Origin: Mycobacterium neglectum
GTDB taxonomy: Bacteria > Actinomycetota > Actinomycetes > Mycobacteriales > Mycobacteriaceae
Direction of reading: 5' to 3'
DNA: 64,000 bases
NCBI RefSeq assembly: GCF_002591975.1
Contig: NZ_NVQE01000004.1
Coordinates: 62,001-126,000, forward strand
Made by a program: the position numbers and the translations under genes
In this document: in pieces, positions 16,044-25,077 of the stretch
Numbering within the stretch: the stretch's first letter is position 1
How the letters are laid out: each line of letters opens with the position of its first letter
The notes under the pieces: model-generated
Seen by the model: the letters and a program-made list of their open reading frames with translations, nothing else
Told to the model about the DNA's origin: nothing
The model's database searches: none

Positions 16044-18131
16044 GTGCCAGTTGAGTGGGTGACCGCGCCGCTTGAACCGGCACTGGAAACTCTCGAAGCC
16101 GGGTGGGGCGCTCGGGCCGGGACGGTGATCGTCGGCCCCGCGGGAGTCGGCAAGACCACGCTGGCCCGTGCCGCCGTCGCACGTTTGGGCGCCCAGTTCG
16201 ACCGCGTGGACTGGGTCATTGCGACGGCGCCAACCGCCACAATCCCGTTCGCCGCGTTCAGCCACCTCATCGAGGTACCGGATACCGGCAAGACCGCGGA
16301 GGTGCTGCGCAACGCGCGCGAGTCACTCGGCGATGGACGACTGTTGGTGGTGGACGACGCGCACCTCTTGGACAAGTTGTCGGCGGCGCTGGTCTATCAG
16401 TTGGCCGTCAGTGGCGCGGCGACGCTCATCGTGGCGGTCGCACCCAACGGGCCTGTGGCCGAAGAGATCTCGGCACTGTGGGAGGACGACCTGCTCGAGC
16501 GACTCGAGCTGCACCCCGCCGGTCATGACGAAAGCCGAGTGGCCACTCTGGTCGAACAATTCGTCGCGGCACTGCCCGCCACTGCTCACCGGGTCCTGGA
16601 ATACCTGGCCGTCGACGATCCGCTCCCACTCGCTCAGCTCTCCGATCTGGTGAGCCGCGAAGCCGTCGCCGAGGCGGAGGTCGCCGGCGCGATCGTCGTC
16701 GATGACGAGCAGGTGCGACCGGCCCATCCGCTGTTCGTCGACGCCGTGCGCGACGCGATGGGCGGCCCGGAACTGCGCCGACTGCGCACAGAGCTCGTCG
16801 AGCGACTCGGCGCCGCGCCCTCTCGCGACGTGGTGGACCTGCTACGGCTGGCCGTGCTCGCACTGGACGCCGATCGCCCACAGCCGACCGCGGAGATCGT
16901 CACCGCCGCCGGGGAAGCCCTGCGCCTCGGCGACCTGGTCCTGTCCGAGCGGCTGAGCCGGGCAGCACTGCAACGCGCAGCCGGCCTGCCCGCGCGGCTC
17001 ACACTGGCCTATTCCCTCGCGTGGCAGGGCCGTGGCCGCGACGCCGATTCTGTTCTGGCCCAGGTTGATCCGTCCACTCTTTCGGAAGCCGAGTTGATGG
17101 CGTGGGCCCTTCCGCTGGCGGCCAACCAATTCTGGATGTTGTCTGAGCCAGAACGCGCCACGGCGTTTCTGCAGGCGACGCGAAACAAGGTGTCCTCCCC
17201 TGCTGCCCAGATCACCCTCGACGCATTGTCGGCGACGTTCGCGATGAATGCCGGCGGTCCCGGTCGTGCACTTCAGATCGCCGGCGAGGTCCTTTCGTCA
17301 TCGTCGGCCGACGACACCGCGATCGGGTGGGCGGCCGCTGCCGCGGCGTTGAGTTCGGCCCGGATGGGACGCTTCGCCGAGGTCGACACCTTCGCCGAAC
17401 GAGCGATGGCTGCGGGGCATCCGGGACTGTTGCGGTTCACCAGCGGATTCGGCCAGACGACAGCGCTGTTGATGGCAGGCGAACTGGACAAGGCACAGGA
17501 ACTCGGCCAACAGCTCACCGACTTCGCGCAGCTGCAGCAGCCTGGGCGCGCCATCGGCGAGGTGTTGGTGGCCGATGTGCTGATCGCGAAGGGCGAACTC
17601 GAGGCGGCGGTCCGGCTGTTGCGCAGGGCGGCTGCCGCATTGGCACCGACCGGCTACTCGTGGGGCCCGTTGGCGTGGATGCTGTTGGCGCAGGCGCTCG
17701 GCCAACAGGGGGCGACGGTCGAAGCGGGAAAGGCGTTGTCCCGTGCAGAGTCTCGGCACGGACTGAAGTCGATGCTGTTCGCGCCGGAGCTTGCGTTGGC
17801 GCGCGCGTGGACGATGTCCGCGCGGGGTGACACGCATGGCGCCATCACCGCGGCGCGCGACGCAGCACGCACCGCCGAGCGTGGCGGGCAGGCGGCGGTC
17901 GCACTGCGGGCGCTGTTTGATTCGGTGCGGCTCGGCGATATTCGGGCGGCCGACGGTATCGCGCGCGCCAGCTCCGAATGTGATTGCGTAATTGGGCAAC
18001 TGGCGCTCGACCATGCCCGCGCACTGGTCAGTCGCGACATTGCGGGCCTGCGCGAGGCGTCACAGCGGCTGACTGCAATCGGGATGCACCGTGCCGCCAA
18101 GGATGCGGCCGCGCAGGCCGCCGACCACTAG
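16044..18131 (+). CDS. STAND-type ATPase/LuxR-like protein lacking the HTH domain (Rv1204c position)
   Basis: Protein of 695 residues. An N-terminal NTPase has Walker A GPAGVGKTTL (residues 31-40) and Walker B LLVVDDAHLL (about 100-109). It is followed by a long alanine-rich helical region resembling TPR/MalT-type sensor repeats. LAL-type regulators end with a LuxR HTH; this one stops after the helical repeats (AAKDAAAQAADH) without one, so DNA binding is not supported. It may signal by protein-protein contact. The GTG at 16044 sits about 7 bp after a TAGACT -10-like box (16032-16037), suggesting a leaderless mRNA. The TnpB element ends immediately upstream. The stop lies 4 bp from the end of the convergent ESX-like gene. 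Confidence 0.8.
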   Translation: MPVEWVTAPLEPALETLEAGWGARAGTVIVGPAGVGKTTLARAAVARLGAQFDRVDWVIATAPTATIPFAAFSHLIEVPDTGKTAEVLRNARESLGDGRLLVVDDAHLLDKLSAALVYQLAVSGAATLIVAVAPNGPVAEEISALWEDDLLERLELHPAGHDESRVATLVEQFVAALPATAHRVLEYLAVDDPLPLAQLSDLVSREAVAEAEVAGAIVVDDEQVRPAHPLFVDAVRDAMGGPELRRLRTELVERLGAAPSRDVVDLLRLAVLALDADRPQPTAEIVTAAGEALRLGDLVLSERLSRAALQRAAGLPARLTLAYSLAWQGRGRDADSVLAQVDPSTLSEAELMAWALPLAANQFWMLSEPERATAFLQATRNKVSSPAAQITLDALSATFAMNAGGPGRALQIAGEVLSSSSADDTAIGWAAAAAALSSARMGRFAEVDTFAERAMAAGHPGLLRFTSGFGQTTALLMAGELDKAQELGQQLTDFAQLQQPGRAIGEVLVADVLIAKGELEAAVRLLRRAAAALAPTGYSWGPLAWMLLAQALGQQGATVEAGKALSRAESRHGLKSMLFAPELALARAWTMSARGDTHGAITAARDAARTAERGGQAAVALRALFDSVRLGDIRAADGIARASSECDCVIGQLALDHARALVSRDIAGLREASQRLTAIGMHRAAKDAAAQAADH

Positions 18132-18135
18132 ACGG

Positions 18136-18843
18136 CTACAGCCTGCGACCCAGGTCCTCATCGGCCGCGTGGCGCGGCTGCTCCGGTGGCGCCACAGGGG
18201 CCGCACCGGAGGCGCCGTCCCGCGGTCCGGAAGCCAGGTTGCTGTCGTCGGCCCGCTGCAGCGGTTCGCGTTCCTCACGCTGCGCTGCGGGCTGTTCGAA
18301 CGGGCGATCTTCGGCCTCAGCGCGCTCCTCGAGCCGCTCGACCCGCTGTTCAAGGGGGTCACGCCCAGGCTGCTGCTGTCCCGGCGGCAGTGCGCCAGGA
18401 GCGGCACCGGCGTGCGCGCCGCCCGCCGGAGCCTGACCACCGGCCCCACCCTCGCCGCCCTGGGCCGCCTTCATCGCCTGCTCTATCAGCGAACCGAACA
18501 TGCCGGACCCGCCCTGGGCGGCCTGCGCGGGCGCGCCCGCCATCTGGCCCGCTTGTTCACCCAGCTTGCCGAGCATGCCGACAACTTGGCCGACGGACTG
18601 CGATCCGGATTCATCGGAGCTCGTGTATGCCGCCTGCGCAGCGCCCAGTTTGCCGGAGTACGTGTGCTCCTTCGCCTGAAGCGCGGCGACGTTGGCGGTC
18701 AACTGGGCAGCCAGCGTGGGAAGCACGGCGGAGATCGTCGCGCTCATCGCGTCCGGGCCCGGGGGAAGCATTGGTATCTCGGGCAATTCGATCGAAGCCG
18801 CGTTCCAGCTGATGCCCTCGGGCTTTTTCAGCGGGCTACCCAT
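18136..18843 (-). CDS. Putative type VII secretion substrate/partner with YxxxD motif
   Basis: Protein of 235 residues. The first 85 residues form a likely helical hairpin and end in YTSSDESG, where Tyr73-x3-Asp77 fits the ESX general export signal (YxxxD/E) of PE, EspC and EspF-like proteins. The rest is Gly/Ala/Pro-Gln-rich and then Arg/Glu-rich and disordered. It starts at ATG 18843 with a ribosome site (AAAAGGATGG), 30 bp after the PPE68-like gene, so the two probably form an operon and a secreted heterodimer. A large gene followed by a small YxxxD gene is the order of espA-espC and espE-espF. The assignment is by motif and context, not by database match. Confidence 0.65.
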   Translation of the reverse strand: MGSPLKKPEGISWNAASIELPEIPMLPPGPDAMSATISAVLPTLAAQLTANVAALQAKEHTYSGKLGAAQAAYTSSDESGSQSVGQVVGMLGKLGEQAGQMAGAPAQAAQGGSGMFGSLIEQAMKAAQGGEGGAGGQAPAGGAHAGAAPGALPPGQQQPGRDPLEQRVERLEERAEAEDRPFEQPAAQREEREPLQRADDSNLASGPRDGASGAAPVAPPEQPRHAADEDLGRRL

Positions 18844-18873
18844 CGCAGTCCATCCTTTTCATCGCTGAAGCTC

Positions 18874-19995
18874 TCACCAGTCATCGTCCGCGTCATCGTC
18901 GTCGAGGTCATGGTCGAGCGGCGCCGGCACGGCCAGCCCCGGCGATGTGCCGCCACTCTCGCCGCGCGCACCGCCCATCATCGGGCCCATCCCACCCATA
19001 CCGCCGCCCGCGGCCATCGGCGCCACCCCGCCGACTGCGGAGCTACCAGCCAGCGCGCCGTCGGCCGGAGCGGTGGACACCGGCTTGGCGCCGCCCACCA
19101 GATTCGCCATCAACGGCGTCTGGGAGGGCACACCTCCGGAGCCGGGCAGCGACGCTGCCCGCACCATGCCGGAGCCACCGCCGGCACCGCCTCCGCCCGC
19201 CAGCGGGTGGTTGGAGAACGACGAGAACGGCATTCCGGCTGCGCCCATCGAATCCGCCTTGCCGCCCTGCCCGAACATCGAGGTCAGCTGCTGTAGCGGT
19301 TGGGACAGCTGCTGCAGCGGCTGCATCATCTGCTGGGGGATCTGCATCAGCATCTGCGGAAGCTGTCCGGCCATCGACCCCAGCTGGCTGAGCATCTGCA
19401 TCGCCTGGTCAGAGCCCTGACCGGCTTGTTTGGCGGCTTCCTCGGTCGTGTCCTCGGCCTCTTTGGCGCCGGGCACCGATGGGGCGCCGGGCAGCGGCAG
19501 GCTGGGGGGCACGCCGAGGGTGTTCGCGAGCTCGGTCGTGTTGGTGGTCACGTTGGCCATGTTTTGCGAAAGGCCCATCATGACCCGGCTCCTGGCCAGC
19601 TCCGCAGCGTTCGGGAAGGGCATCGCGGCGATCGCTTCGCATTCCGCTTGCGTCTCCTGCGCGATGGTGTTTGCCAGGAGTTTCGTTTTCACGACTGTGG
19701 CCTCCATGGCGCGCAGTTTGGCCGCGATCGCGGTGGCGTGCATCGCGTTGGCCTCGTGGCCGCCGATGATCGTGGTCGCCTCGCCTGCGGCGGCCATCGA
19801 CCCCGTGCCCTCCCACACGTCGGTGAGCTTCATCAGCTGTCCCTGCTGCGCAGGGACCACTGTGCCGCTGATCTTGGCCGCCAGCGCCTCGTAGGTGGCG
19901 GCCGCCGCGGCCAGCGCCTCCTCGTCGACGTTCGGCCAGCCCGGGCCGGTCACCGTCTGACCCCCGTACGGGCTGGTATCGGGCTCGATCGCCAT
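18874..19995 (-). CDS. PPE68-like ESX-associated protein
   Basis: About 373 residues from the ATG at 19995; a TTG at 20052 would add 19. The N-terminal half is helical with a W-x-G turn (DVWEGTG, Trp61) but no PPE motif. The C-terminal half closely recalls ESX-1 PPE68: MQPLQQLSQPLQQLTSMFGQ, SNHPLAGG, a Leu-Pro-Gly segment then TPLMANL, GLAVPAPLDHD and a final acidic DDDDADDDW. The middle is Met/Gln-rich and the tail Gly-rich. It is probably a type VII secretion substrate paired with the downstream YxxxD protein. No esx secretion-machinery genes are nearby, so export would use a system encoded elsewhere. Family placement rests on remembered sequence similarity. Confidence 0.7.
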   Translation of the reverse strand: MAIEPDTSPYGGQTVTGPGWPNVDEEALAAAAATYEALAAKISGTVVPAQQGQLMKLTDVWEGTGSMAAAGEATTIIGGHEANAMHATAIAAKLRAMEATVVKTKLLANTIAQETQAECEAIAAMPFPNAAELARSRVMMGLSQNMANVTTNTTELANTLGVPPSLPLPGAPSVPGAKEAEDTTEEAAKQAGQGSDQAMQMLSQLGSMAGQLPQMLMQIPQQMMQPLQQLSQPLQQLTSMFGQGGKADSMGAAGMPFSSFSNHPLAGGGGAGGGSGMVRAASLPGSGGVPSQTPLMANLVGGAKPVSTAPADGALAGSSAVGGVAPMAAGGGMGGMGPMMGGARGESGGTSPGLAVPAPLDHDLDDDDADDDW

Positions 19996-20071
19996 AGGGA
20001 CCAAATTTACCGTGTCCCCGGTAGCTGCCGGTCCGCGAATTCGGTCGGTCAAGATCGACGATCAGCGGAGA

Positions 20072-21718
20072 CTACATCGGATCCAGCCGGCCGGCCGATA
20101 GCCGCAGGGTGCGCTGCACGCCGATCTGCGCCAGAAATCGCTCGTCGTGACTGACGACCACGAATGCGCCCTCATACGCGTTCAGTGCAGCCTCCAGCTG
20201 ACCGACACTGACCAGGTCGAGGTTGTTGGTCGGCTCGTCGAGCAGCAGAAGCTGCGGCGCCGGTTCGGCGTAGAGCACGCAGGCCAGCGTCGCGCGTAGC
20301 CGCTCACCCCCCGACAGTGCGGCCACCGGCAGGTGGATGCGGTTGCCACGAAACAGGAACCGGGCCAGCAGATGCATGCGCCTGGTTTCCGAAAGGCTCG
20401 GCGCGGACGCAGCCAGGCTTTCCGCGACGGTGCTCTCGGGGCGCAGCAGGTCGAGTCGCTGCGACAGGTAGGCCACTCGGCCGTCGGCACGCTGGACGCT
20501 GCCACCGTCGGGTGCCAACTCGCCGCCGATGATGCGCATCAGGGTCGACTTGCCTGCCCCGTTCGGACCGGTGAGTGCGATGCGTTCAGGACCCCGCAGT
20601 GACAGATCGACATCGGTGAACAGCGTCCGGCCCCCACGGCGGGCCGCCAGTCCGTCGGCCTGCACGACCGTTCGCCCGGCAGGCACATTTGTGTCCGGCA
20701 ACTCCAGAACGAGCACGTCCTCGTCTCGAAGCGTGCGCTCGGCCTCGTCGAGACGGGCCCTCGCGTCGGCAACGCGCGCGGCATTGACCCCGTCGATCCG
20801 GCCCGCGGATTCCTGCGCACTGCGCTTCCTCGCGCCGGCGATGATCTTCGGAAGCCCGGCATCCTTGAGGTTGCGCGCAGCCGAGGACGACCGCTTGGCC
20901 GCGCGTTCGCGTGACTGTTGCATTTCACGCTTCTCGCGTTTGAGGTGTTGTTCGGCGTTGCGGATGTTGCTCTCGGCTACCCGCTGGGCCTCGTTGACCG
21001 CTTCTTCGTACATCGTGAAATTGCCGCCATAAAAGAGCATTTCGCCATGTTCGATGTCGCCGCCGGGGCGGCTCCGGCGATGCAACTCCGCTATGCGGTC
21101 CATCCGGTCGAGCAGCACCCGGTCGTGACTGACCAGCAACAGGCATCCGGTGAAGTCATCAAGGGCGTCGTACAGCTTGTGCCGCGCGTCGACGTCGAGG
21201 TTGTTGGTCGGCTCGTCGAGCAGTAGCACGTCGGGCTGTTCGAGCAGCTGCGCGGCCAGCCCGAGGGAGACGACCTCGCCGCCTGACAGTGAACCGAGGC
21301 GACGGTCGAGGTCGAGGTGGCCCAGGCCCAGCCGGTCCAGCTGAGCGCGGCTGCGCTCCTCGATGTCCCAGTCGTCACCGATCGCGGCGAACACGTCGTC
21401 ACCGGCATCGCCGTCGGCCAGCGCGTTCAGCGCGGCGATGGCGGGCGCGACGCCCAACACCTCGGCGACGGTTCTGTCCGCGACGAAGGGCAACGTCTGC
21501 GGCAGATAGGCCACGGTGCCGTCGACACTGATCGATCCGCCGGTGGGTGTGCGATCGCCGACGATCAACTGGAGCAGCGTGCTCTTACCGGCTCCGTTGG
21601 GTGCGACCAGTCCCGTGCGGCCGCCGCCCACGGTGAAGGACAGATCGGTGAAGAGAGGTGTGCCGTCACCGAATGCGAACGACAAGTTGGAACAGGTGAT
21701 AGATGCAGAAGTAGACAT
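20072..21718 (-). CDS. ABC-F family ATPase (possible ribosome protection/antibiotic resistance)
   Basis: Protein of 548 residues with two ATPase domains and no membrane domain. Walker A motifs are APNGAGKST (about residues 39-47) and GPNGAGKST (about 380). LSGGE signatures occur in both halves, each followed by LLLDEPTNNLD. The interdomain linker (about 240-330) is long and Lys/Arg-rich (KREKREMQQSRERAAKRSS). In ABC-F proteins such linkers enter the ribosomal E/P site. Some members confer resistance to macrolide, lincosamide, streptogramin or pleuromutilin drugs; others are translation factors. The leader contains two inverted repeats that could regulate it (see 21720-21766). It lies 82 bp downstream of dapE. 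Confidence 0.9.
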   Translation of the reverse strand: MSTSASITCSNLSFAFGDGTPLFTDLSFTVGGGRTGLVAPNGAGKSTLLQLIVGDRTPTGGSISVDGTVAYLPQTLPFVADRTVAEVLGVAPAIAALNALADGDAGDDVFAAIGDDWDIEERSRAQLDRLGLGHLDLDRRLGSLSGGEVVSLGLAAQLLEQPDVLLLDEPTNNLDVDARHKLYDALDDFTGCLLLVSHDRVLLDRMDRIAELHRRSRPGGDIEHGEMLFYGGNFTMYEEAVNEAQRVAESNIRNAEQHLKREKREMQQSRERAAKRSSSAARNLKDAGLPKIIAGARKRSAQESAGRIDGVNAARVADARARLDEAERTLRDEDVLVLELPDTNVPAGRTVVQADGLAARRGGRTLFTDVDLSLRGPERIALTGPNGAGKSTLMRIIGGELAPDGGSVQRADGRVAYLSQRLDLLRPESTVAESLAASAPSLSETRRMHLLARFLFRGNRIHLPVAALSGGERLRATLACVLYAEPAPQLLLLDEPTNNLDLVSVGQLEAALNAYEGAFVVVSHDERFLAQIGVQRTLRLSAGRLDPM

Positions 21719-21719
21719 G

Positions 21720-21766
21720 CGAGAGATCTCTCGTAACGAAAACGACTTTCGGACACCGGAGTCGTT
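21720..21766 (-). promoter_or_regulatory. Leader with terminator-like hairpin and palindrome before the ABC-F gene
   Basis: On the minus strand AACGACT and AGTCGTT (21766-21760 and 21747-21741) enclose an inner CGG-TGT-CCG stem and are followed by TTTTC, resembling an intrinsic terminator. Next comes a perfect 14-bp palindrome CGAGAGATCTCTCG (21733-21720) that covers the only ribosome-site-like purines before the ATG at 21718. Attenuation or repressor binding is possible. Confidence 0.45.
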
Positions 21767-21800
21767 GTCTCACCGCATGCTTCCAGCGTACTGATCGGTG

Positions 21801-22868
21801 TCAACCGGTTAAGTATCTCCGCAACATGCTGGTTGCGGCGGTGATCGCCGCGGTGTCGACATGCTCGTCGACGCGGTGGGCGAGGTTCGGGTCGCCGGGG
21901 CCGTAGTTGACCGCCGGGATGCCCAGCGCCGCGAACCGGGCGACGTCGGTCCAGCCGTACTTCGCCCGTACCTGTCCCCCGGCGGCGTCCACCAGCGCAG
22001 CGGCAGCGGGTGCCGTCAGGCCCGGAAGCGCACCGTTGGCCGCGTCGGTCAACTCGATCGCGACGTCGAGCCCGTCGAGCACCTCGCGTACGTGCGCGGC
22101 GGCCTCGTCGACGCTGCGGTCGGGCGCGAATCGGAAGTTCACCGTCACCGCGGCGGCGTCGGGAATCACGTTGCCCGCGATCCCGCCGTCGATGCGCACA
22201 GCCGACAACCCCTCGCGATAGGTGCAGCCGTCGATGTCGACATTGCGGGCCTGATATGACGACAGTCGATCCAACACCGCACCGATTTTGTGGATTGCGT
22301 TGTCGCCCAACCAGGATCGCGCCGAGTGCGCCCGAGTTCCCGTCGCACTCACCACGACCCGCAGCGTGCCCTGGCAGCCGGCCTCGATGTAACCACCTGA
22401 GGGCTCGCCGAGAATGGCGACGTCGGCGGCCAGCCACTCGGGCAGCTCACGTTCGATACGGCCGAGACCGTTGGCGGCGGCCTCGATCTCCTCGCAGTCG
22501 TACATCACCAGCGTGATGTCGTGCTGCGGTTCGGCCACCGTGGCAACCAGGTGCAGGAAGACCGCATCCCCCGACTTCATGTCCGACGTACCGCAGCCGT
22601 GCAGTACCCCGTCGGCCAGGCGGCTGGGCACATTGTCGGCGGCAGGAACGGTGTCGATGTGACCGGCGAGCAGCACACGTGACGGCCGGCCCAGGTTCGT
22701 GCGCGCAAGCACCGCGTCGGCATTGCGCACGATCTCGAAACCGGTGGTCTGATCACGCAGGGCGGCTTCGATCTCGTCGGCGATGCGGCGCTCACTGCGA
22801 GATTCGCTGGGGATGTCCACCAGCGCCGCGGTCAGGGCGATCGGGTCGCCGTGCAAGTCCAGGGCCAC
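21801..22868 (-). CDS. dapE: Succinyl-diaminopimelate desuccinylase
   Basis: Protein of 355 residues, M20 metallopeptidase family. It hydrolyses N-succinyl-LL-2,6-diaminopimelate to LL-DAP in lysine and peptidoglycan synthesis. Metal-site motifs are GHIDTVP (His70, Asp72), [12 protein letters not shown] (bridging Asp at about 95), the catalytic pair YDCEEIE (about 125-131), EPSGG (about 155) and a C-terminal His in NLAHRVDEH. It starts with GTG at 22868, only 24 bp from the divergent dapD GTG, so the two pathway genes share a promoter region. It is syntenic with Rv1202. Confidence 0.95.
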   Translation of the reverse strand: MALDLHGDPIALTAALVDIPSESRSERRIADEIEAALRDQTTGFEIVRNADAVLARTNLGRPSRVLLAGHIDTVPAADNVPSRLADGVLHGCGTSDMKSGDAVFLHLVATVAEPQHDITLVMYDCEEIEAAANGLGRIERELPEWLAADVAILGEPSGGYIEAGCQGTLRVVVSATGTRAHSARSWLGDNAIHKIGAVLDRLSSYQARNVDIDGCTYREGLSAVRIDGGIAGNVIPDAAAVTVNFRFAPDRSVDEAAAHVREVLDGLDVAIELTDAANGALPGLTAPAAAALVDAAGGQVRAKYGWTDVARFAALGIPAVNYGPGDPNLAHRVDEHVDTAAITAATSMLRRYLTG

Positions 22869-22892
22869 CCGCCTGACGTTAGTCTGATCGGC

Positions 22893-23837
22893 GTGACTTC
22901 TGCTGCAGGTATAGGCCTTGCGACGCTCGCGGCCGACGGAACGGTCCTCGACACCTGGTTCCCCGCGCCGGAACTGGGCGCCGAAGGAGACTCGGGCACC
23001 GCCCGGTTATCCGTCGCCGAGATTCCCGAGGAACTGGGCGTGTTGACCGGACCCGACGAGGACCGCGGCGTCGAGGTCGTCGCCGTCCGTACCACCATCT
23101 CGTCGCTGGACGACAAGGCCACCGATGCCTATGACGCATATCTGCGGCTGCACCTGCTCTCGCACCGGCTGATCGCACCGCACGGCCTGAATGCCGACGG
23201 CTTCTTCGGCCTGCTGACCAATGTGGTGTGGACCAACCACGGACCATGCTCGGTCGACGGCTTCGAGATCGTGCGGGCCCGCCTGCGCCGGCGCAGTCCG
23301 GTGACGGTGTACGGCGTCGACAAGTTCCCGCGCATGGTGGACTACGTGCTGCCGCCGGGGGTGCGCGTCGCCGACGCCGACCGCGTTCGCCTTGGGGCGC
23401 ACCTGGCCGCGGGTACGACCGTGATGCACGAGGGCTTCGTCAACTACAACGCAGGAACGCTGGGCAACTCGATGGTGGAAGGCCGCATCTCGGCGGGCGT
23501 GGTCGTCGGCGACGGCTCCGACGTGGGCGGCGGAGCGTCGATCATGGGGACGCTGTCCGGTGGCGGCACCGAGGTGATCTCGGTGGGCCAGCGCTGCCTG
23601 CTCGGGGCCAACGCCGGACTGGGCATCTCACTGGGCGACGACTGTGTGATCGAGGCCGGTCTCTATGTCACCGCCGGCACCAAAGTGGCCACCTCTGACG
23701 GCCAAACGGTGAAGGCTCGCGACCTCTCGGGTGTCAACAATCTTCTGTTCCGGCGCAATTCGGTGACCGGCGCTGTCGAGGTTGTGAAGCGCGACGGCAG
23801 CGGTATCACGCTGAACGAGGCCCTGCACGCCAATTAG
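22893..23837 (+). CDS. dapD: 2,3,4,5-tetrahydropyridine-2,6-dicarboxylate N-succinyltransferase
   Basis: Protein of 314 residues from the GTG at 22893; earlier in-frame codons would run into dapE. It succinylates tetrahydrodipicolinate using succinyl-CoA, the step that feeds the dapC/dapE branch. The N-terminal mycobacterial-type domain ([23 protein letters not shown]) is followed by a left-handed beta-helix with hexapeptide repeats, including [18 protein letters not shown] and [20 protein letters not shown] (about residues 175-220). The enzyme acts as a trimer with active sites between subunits. It is divergent from dapE and overlaps the convergent ROK gene at the stop codons (TTAG). Confidence 0.96.
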   Translation: MTSAAGIGLATLAADGTVLDTWFPAPELGAEGDSGTARLSVAEIPEELGVLTGPDEDRGVEVVAVRTTISSLDDKATDAYDAYLRLHLLSHRLIAPHGLNADGFFGLLTNVVWTNHGPCSVDGFEIVRARLRRRSPVTVYGVDKFPRMVDYVLPPGVRVADADRVRLGAHLAAGTTVMHEGFVNYNAGTLGNSMVEGRISAGVVVGDGSDVGGGASIMGTLSGGGTEVISVGQRCLLGANAGLGISLGDDCVIEAGLYVTAGTKVATSDGQTVKARDLSGVNNLLFRRNSVTGAVEVVKRDGSGITLNEALHAN

Positions 23838-25024
23838 AAGTCCTGCAGGGCAACCCAATCGGCGACGCCTGCGGCACTGACGACGTGATCGAGCGCGAGT
23901 TCGACAGCACCGTGCAGCGGACCCTCCTCACCGTGGACGCCGTCATGCACCGGCGGCGGCGCCGCCTTGCGGAACGACATCAGCCCGTCGCGGTACGCGT
24001 CGACGAAGGCCTCCGGGGCCGCTGCCCGTAACGGCACAGCCGCACCGCCCAGCGTGACGACGTCGGGATCGTGCAGATTCACCAGGCCGCCGATGCCGCG
24101 CCCCAGCGAATCGGAGACGGCGTTCAATGCCCGTCGGGTACGCGCATCCCGGTCGGGCCGGTCGATGACGGCGTGCACGTAGCCCACCGCGTCATCGGGT
24201 GGCGGGTCACCGAGATGACGGGCCAGCGCGCGTCCGTCGACGGTCAGGTCCCAGCAGCCCCGAGCCCCGCAGGGACAGATGAGATGCGGATCGGCGAAGG
24301 GGATGTGGCCGTATTCTCCCGCCGCTCCATGCGCCCCTGTCACCGGCTCGCCGTTGACCACCAGCGTGCCGCCGATCCCCTGCGCGACGATCAGGTGAAG
24401 CGCGGTGGTCGCTCCGCGTGCAGCGCCGGTCCTCGCCTCGGCCAGTCCGGCCAGGGTGGCGTCGTTGCCCACCAGCAGGGCGACGTCGGCACGGTTTCCG
24501 ACCTTCGCCGTCAGCACAGACAGGTCGACATCGCTCCACCCCCTGGAGGGGAACTGACCCAGCCGGGCACCGCTGACGGGGCCCGCGACGGCGATCGAAA
24601 TCGCTCTGAGCCTCTTGGTGTTTCGCCGGTAGACCGCGCCGATCGCCTTGGCCACTTGTGCCAGGGCGGAGTCCGGATCATCCGCATACCCGGATTGGTT
24701 GACCACGTTCGGCCGCCCGTCGATGCCCGCAAGGGCCAGTCGCCAGTCGCTGGCCCGCAGATCGACCGCGAGCACCAGTGGCCCTTCGGCGTGGGGCCCG
24801 AGCGCCGTCGTCGGACGACCGCGCCCCTGAGCCGGCGCCGGTTGTTCGTCGAGCAGCCGGGACGCGCGCAGCCGGGTGGTCAGCTCGGTGGCGTTTCCGC
24901 TGCCGATGCCAAGGCGCTGGGCGGCGGCGGTCCTCGTGATCCCCGGCTCGGACCGCACCACAGCAAGGAGCGCAGCGGCACCCAGCCAACGCGAGTGCGC
25001 TGACTGCCTCGGATCGTGAGCCAT
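23834..25024 (-). CDS. ROK family transcriptional regulator
   Basis: Protein of 396 residues. It has an N-terminal winged helix (GITRTAAAQRLGIGSGNATELTTRL, seen at about residues 28-52) and a C-terminal ROK sugar-kinase-like domain. The ROK zinc signature is CPCGARGCWD (about residues 250-259). The glucokinase-type loops LVGNDATLAGLAEA and GTLVVNGEPVTGAHGAAGE are present. It is divergent from the MFS gene with 53 bp between starts. A 6-bp-arm inverted repeat over the MFS -10 makes it a plausible repressor of that transporter. The ligand is unknown, perhaps a sugar. Confidence 0.88.
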   Translation of the reverse strand: MAHDPRQSAHSRWLGAAALLAVVRSEPGITRTAAAQRLGIGSGNATELTTRLRASRLLDEQPAPAQGRGRPTTALGPHAEGPLVLAVDLRASDWRLALAGIDGRPNVVNQSGYADDPDSALAQVAKAIGAVYRRNTKRLRAISIAVAGPVSGARLGQFPSRGWSDVDLSVLTAKVGNRADVALLVGNDATLAGLAEARTGAARGATTALHLIVAQGIGGTLVVNGEPVTGAHGAAGEYGHIPFADPHLICPCGARGCWDLTVDGRALARHLGDPPPDDAVGYVHAVIDRPDRDARTRRALNAVSDSLGRGIGGLVNLHDPDVVTLGGAAVPLRAAAPEAFVDAYRDGLMSFRKAAPPPVHDGVHGEEGPLHGAVELALDHVVSAAGVADWVALQDF

Positions 25025-25047
25025 CAGCGGAAGTATCTCATTTTATT

Positions 25048-25068
25048 TACTCGCTCAACGAGTATATT
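25048..25068 (+). promoter_or_regulatory. Operator-like inverted repeat overlapping the MFS promoter
   Basis: TACTCG-N5-CGAGTA (25048-25064) is a perfect inverted repeat, and its right end overlaps a TATATT -10 box (25063-25068). The MFS GTG at 25078 follows about 10 bp later with no ribosome site, so the mRNA may be leaderless. The position fits repression by the divergent ROK regulator. Confidence 0.5.
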
Positions 25069-25077
25069 CTCTACCGT

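Noticed and set aside
16044-18131. Calling the ATPase a LuxR-family transcription regulator
   Set aside because: No HTH is encoded before the stop at 18131, and the following bases belong to a convergent gene.
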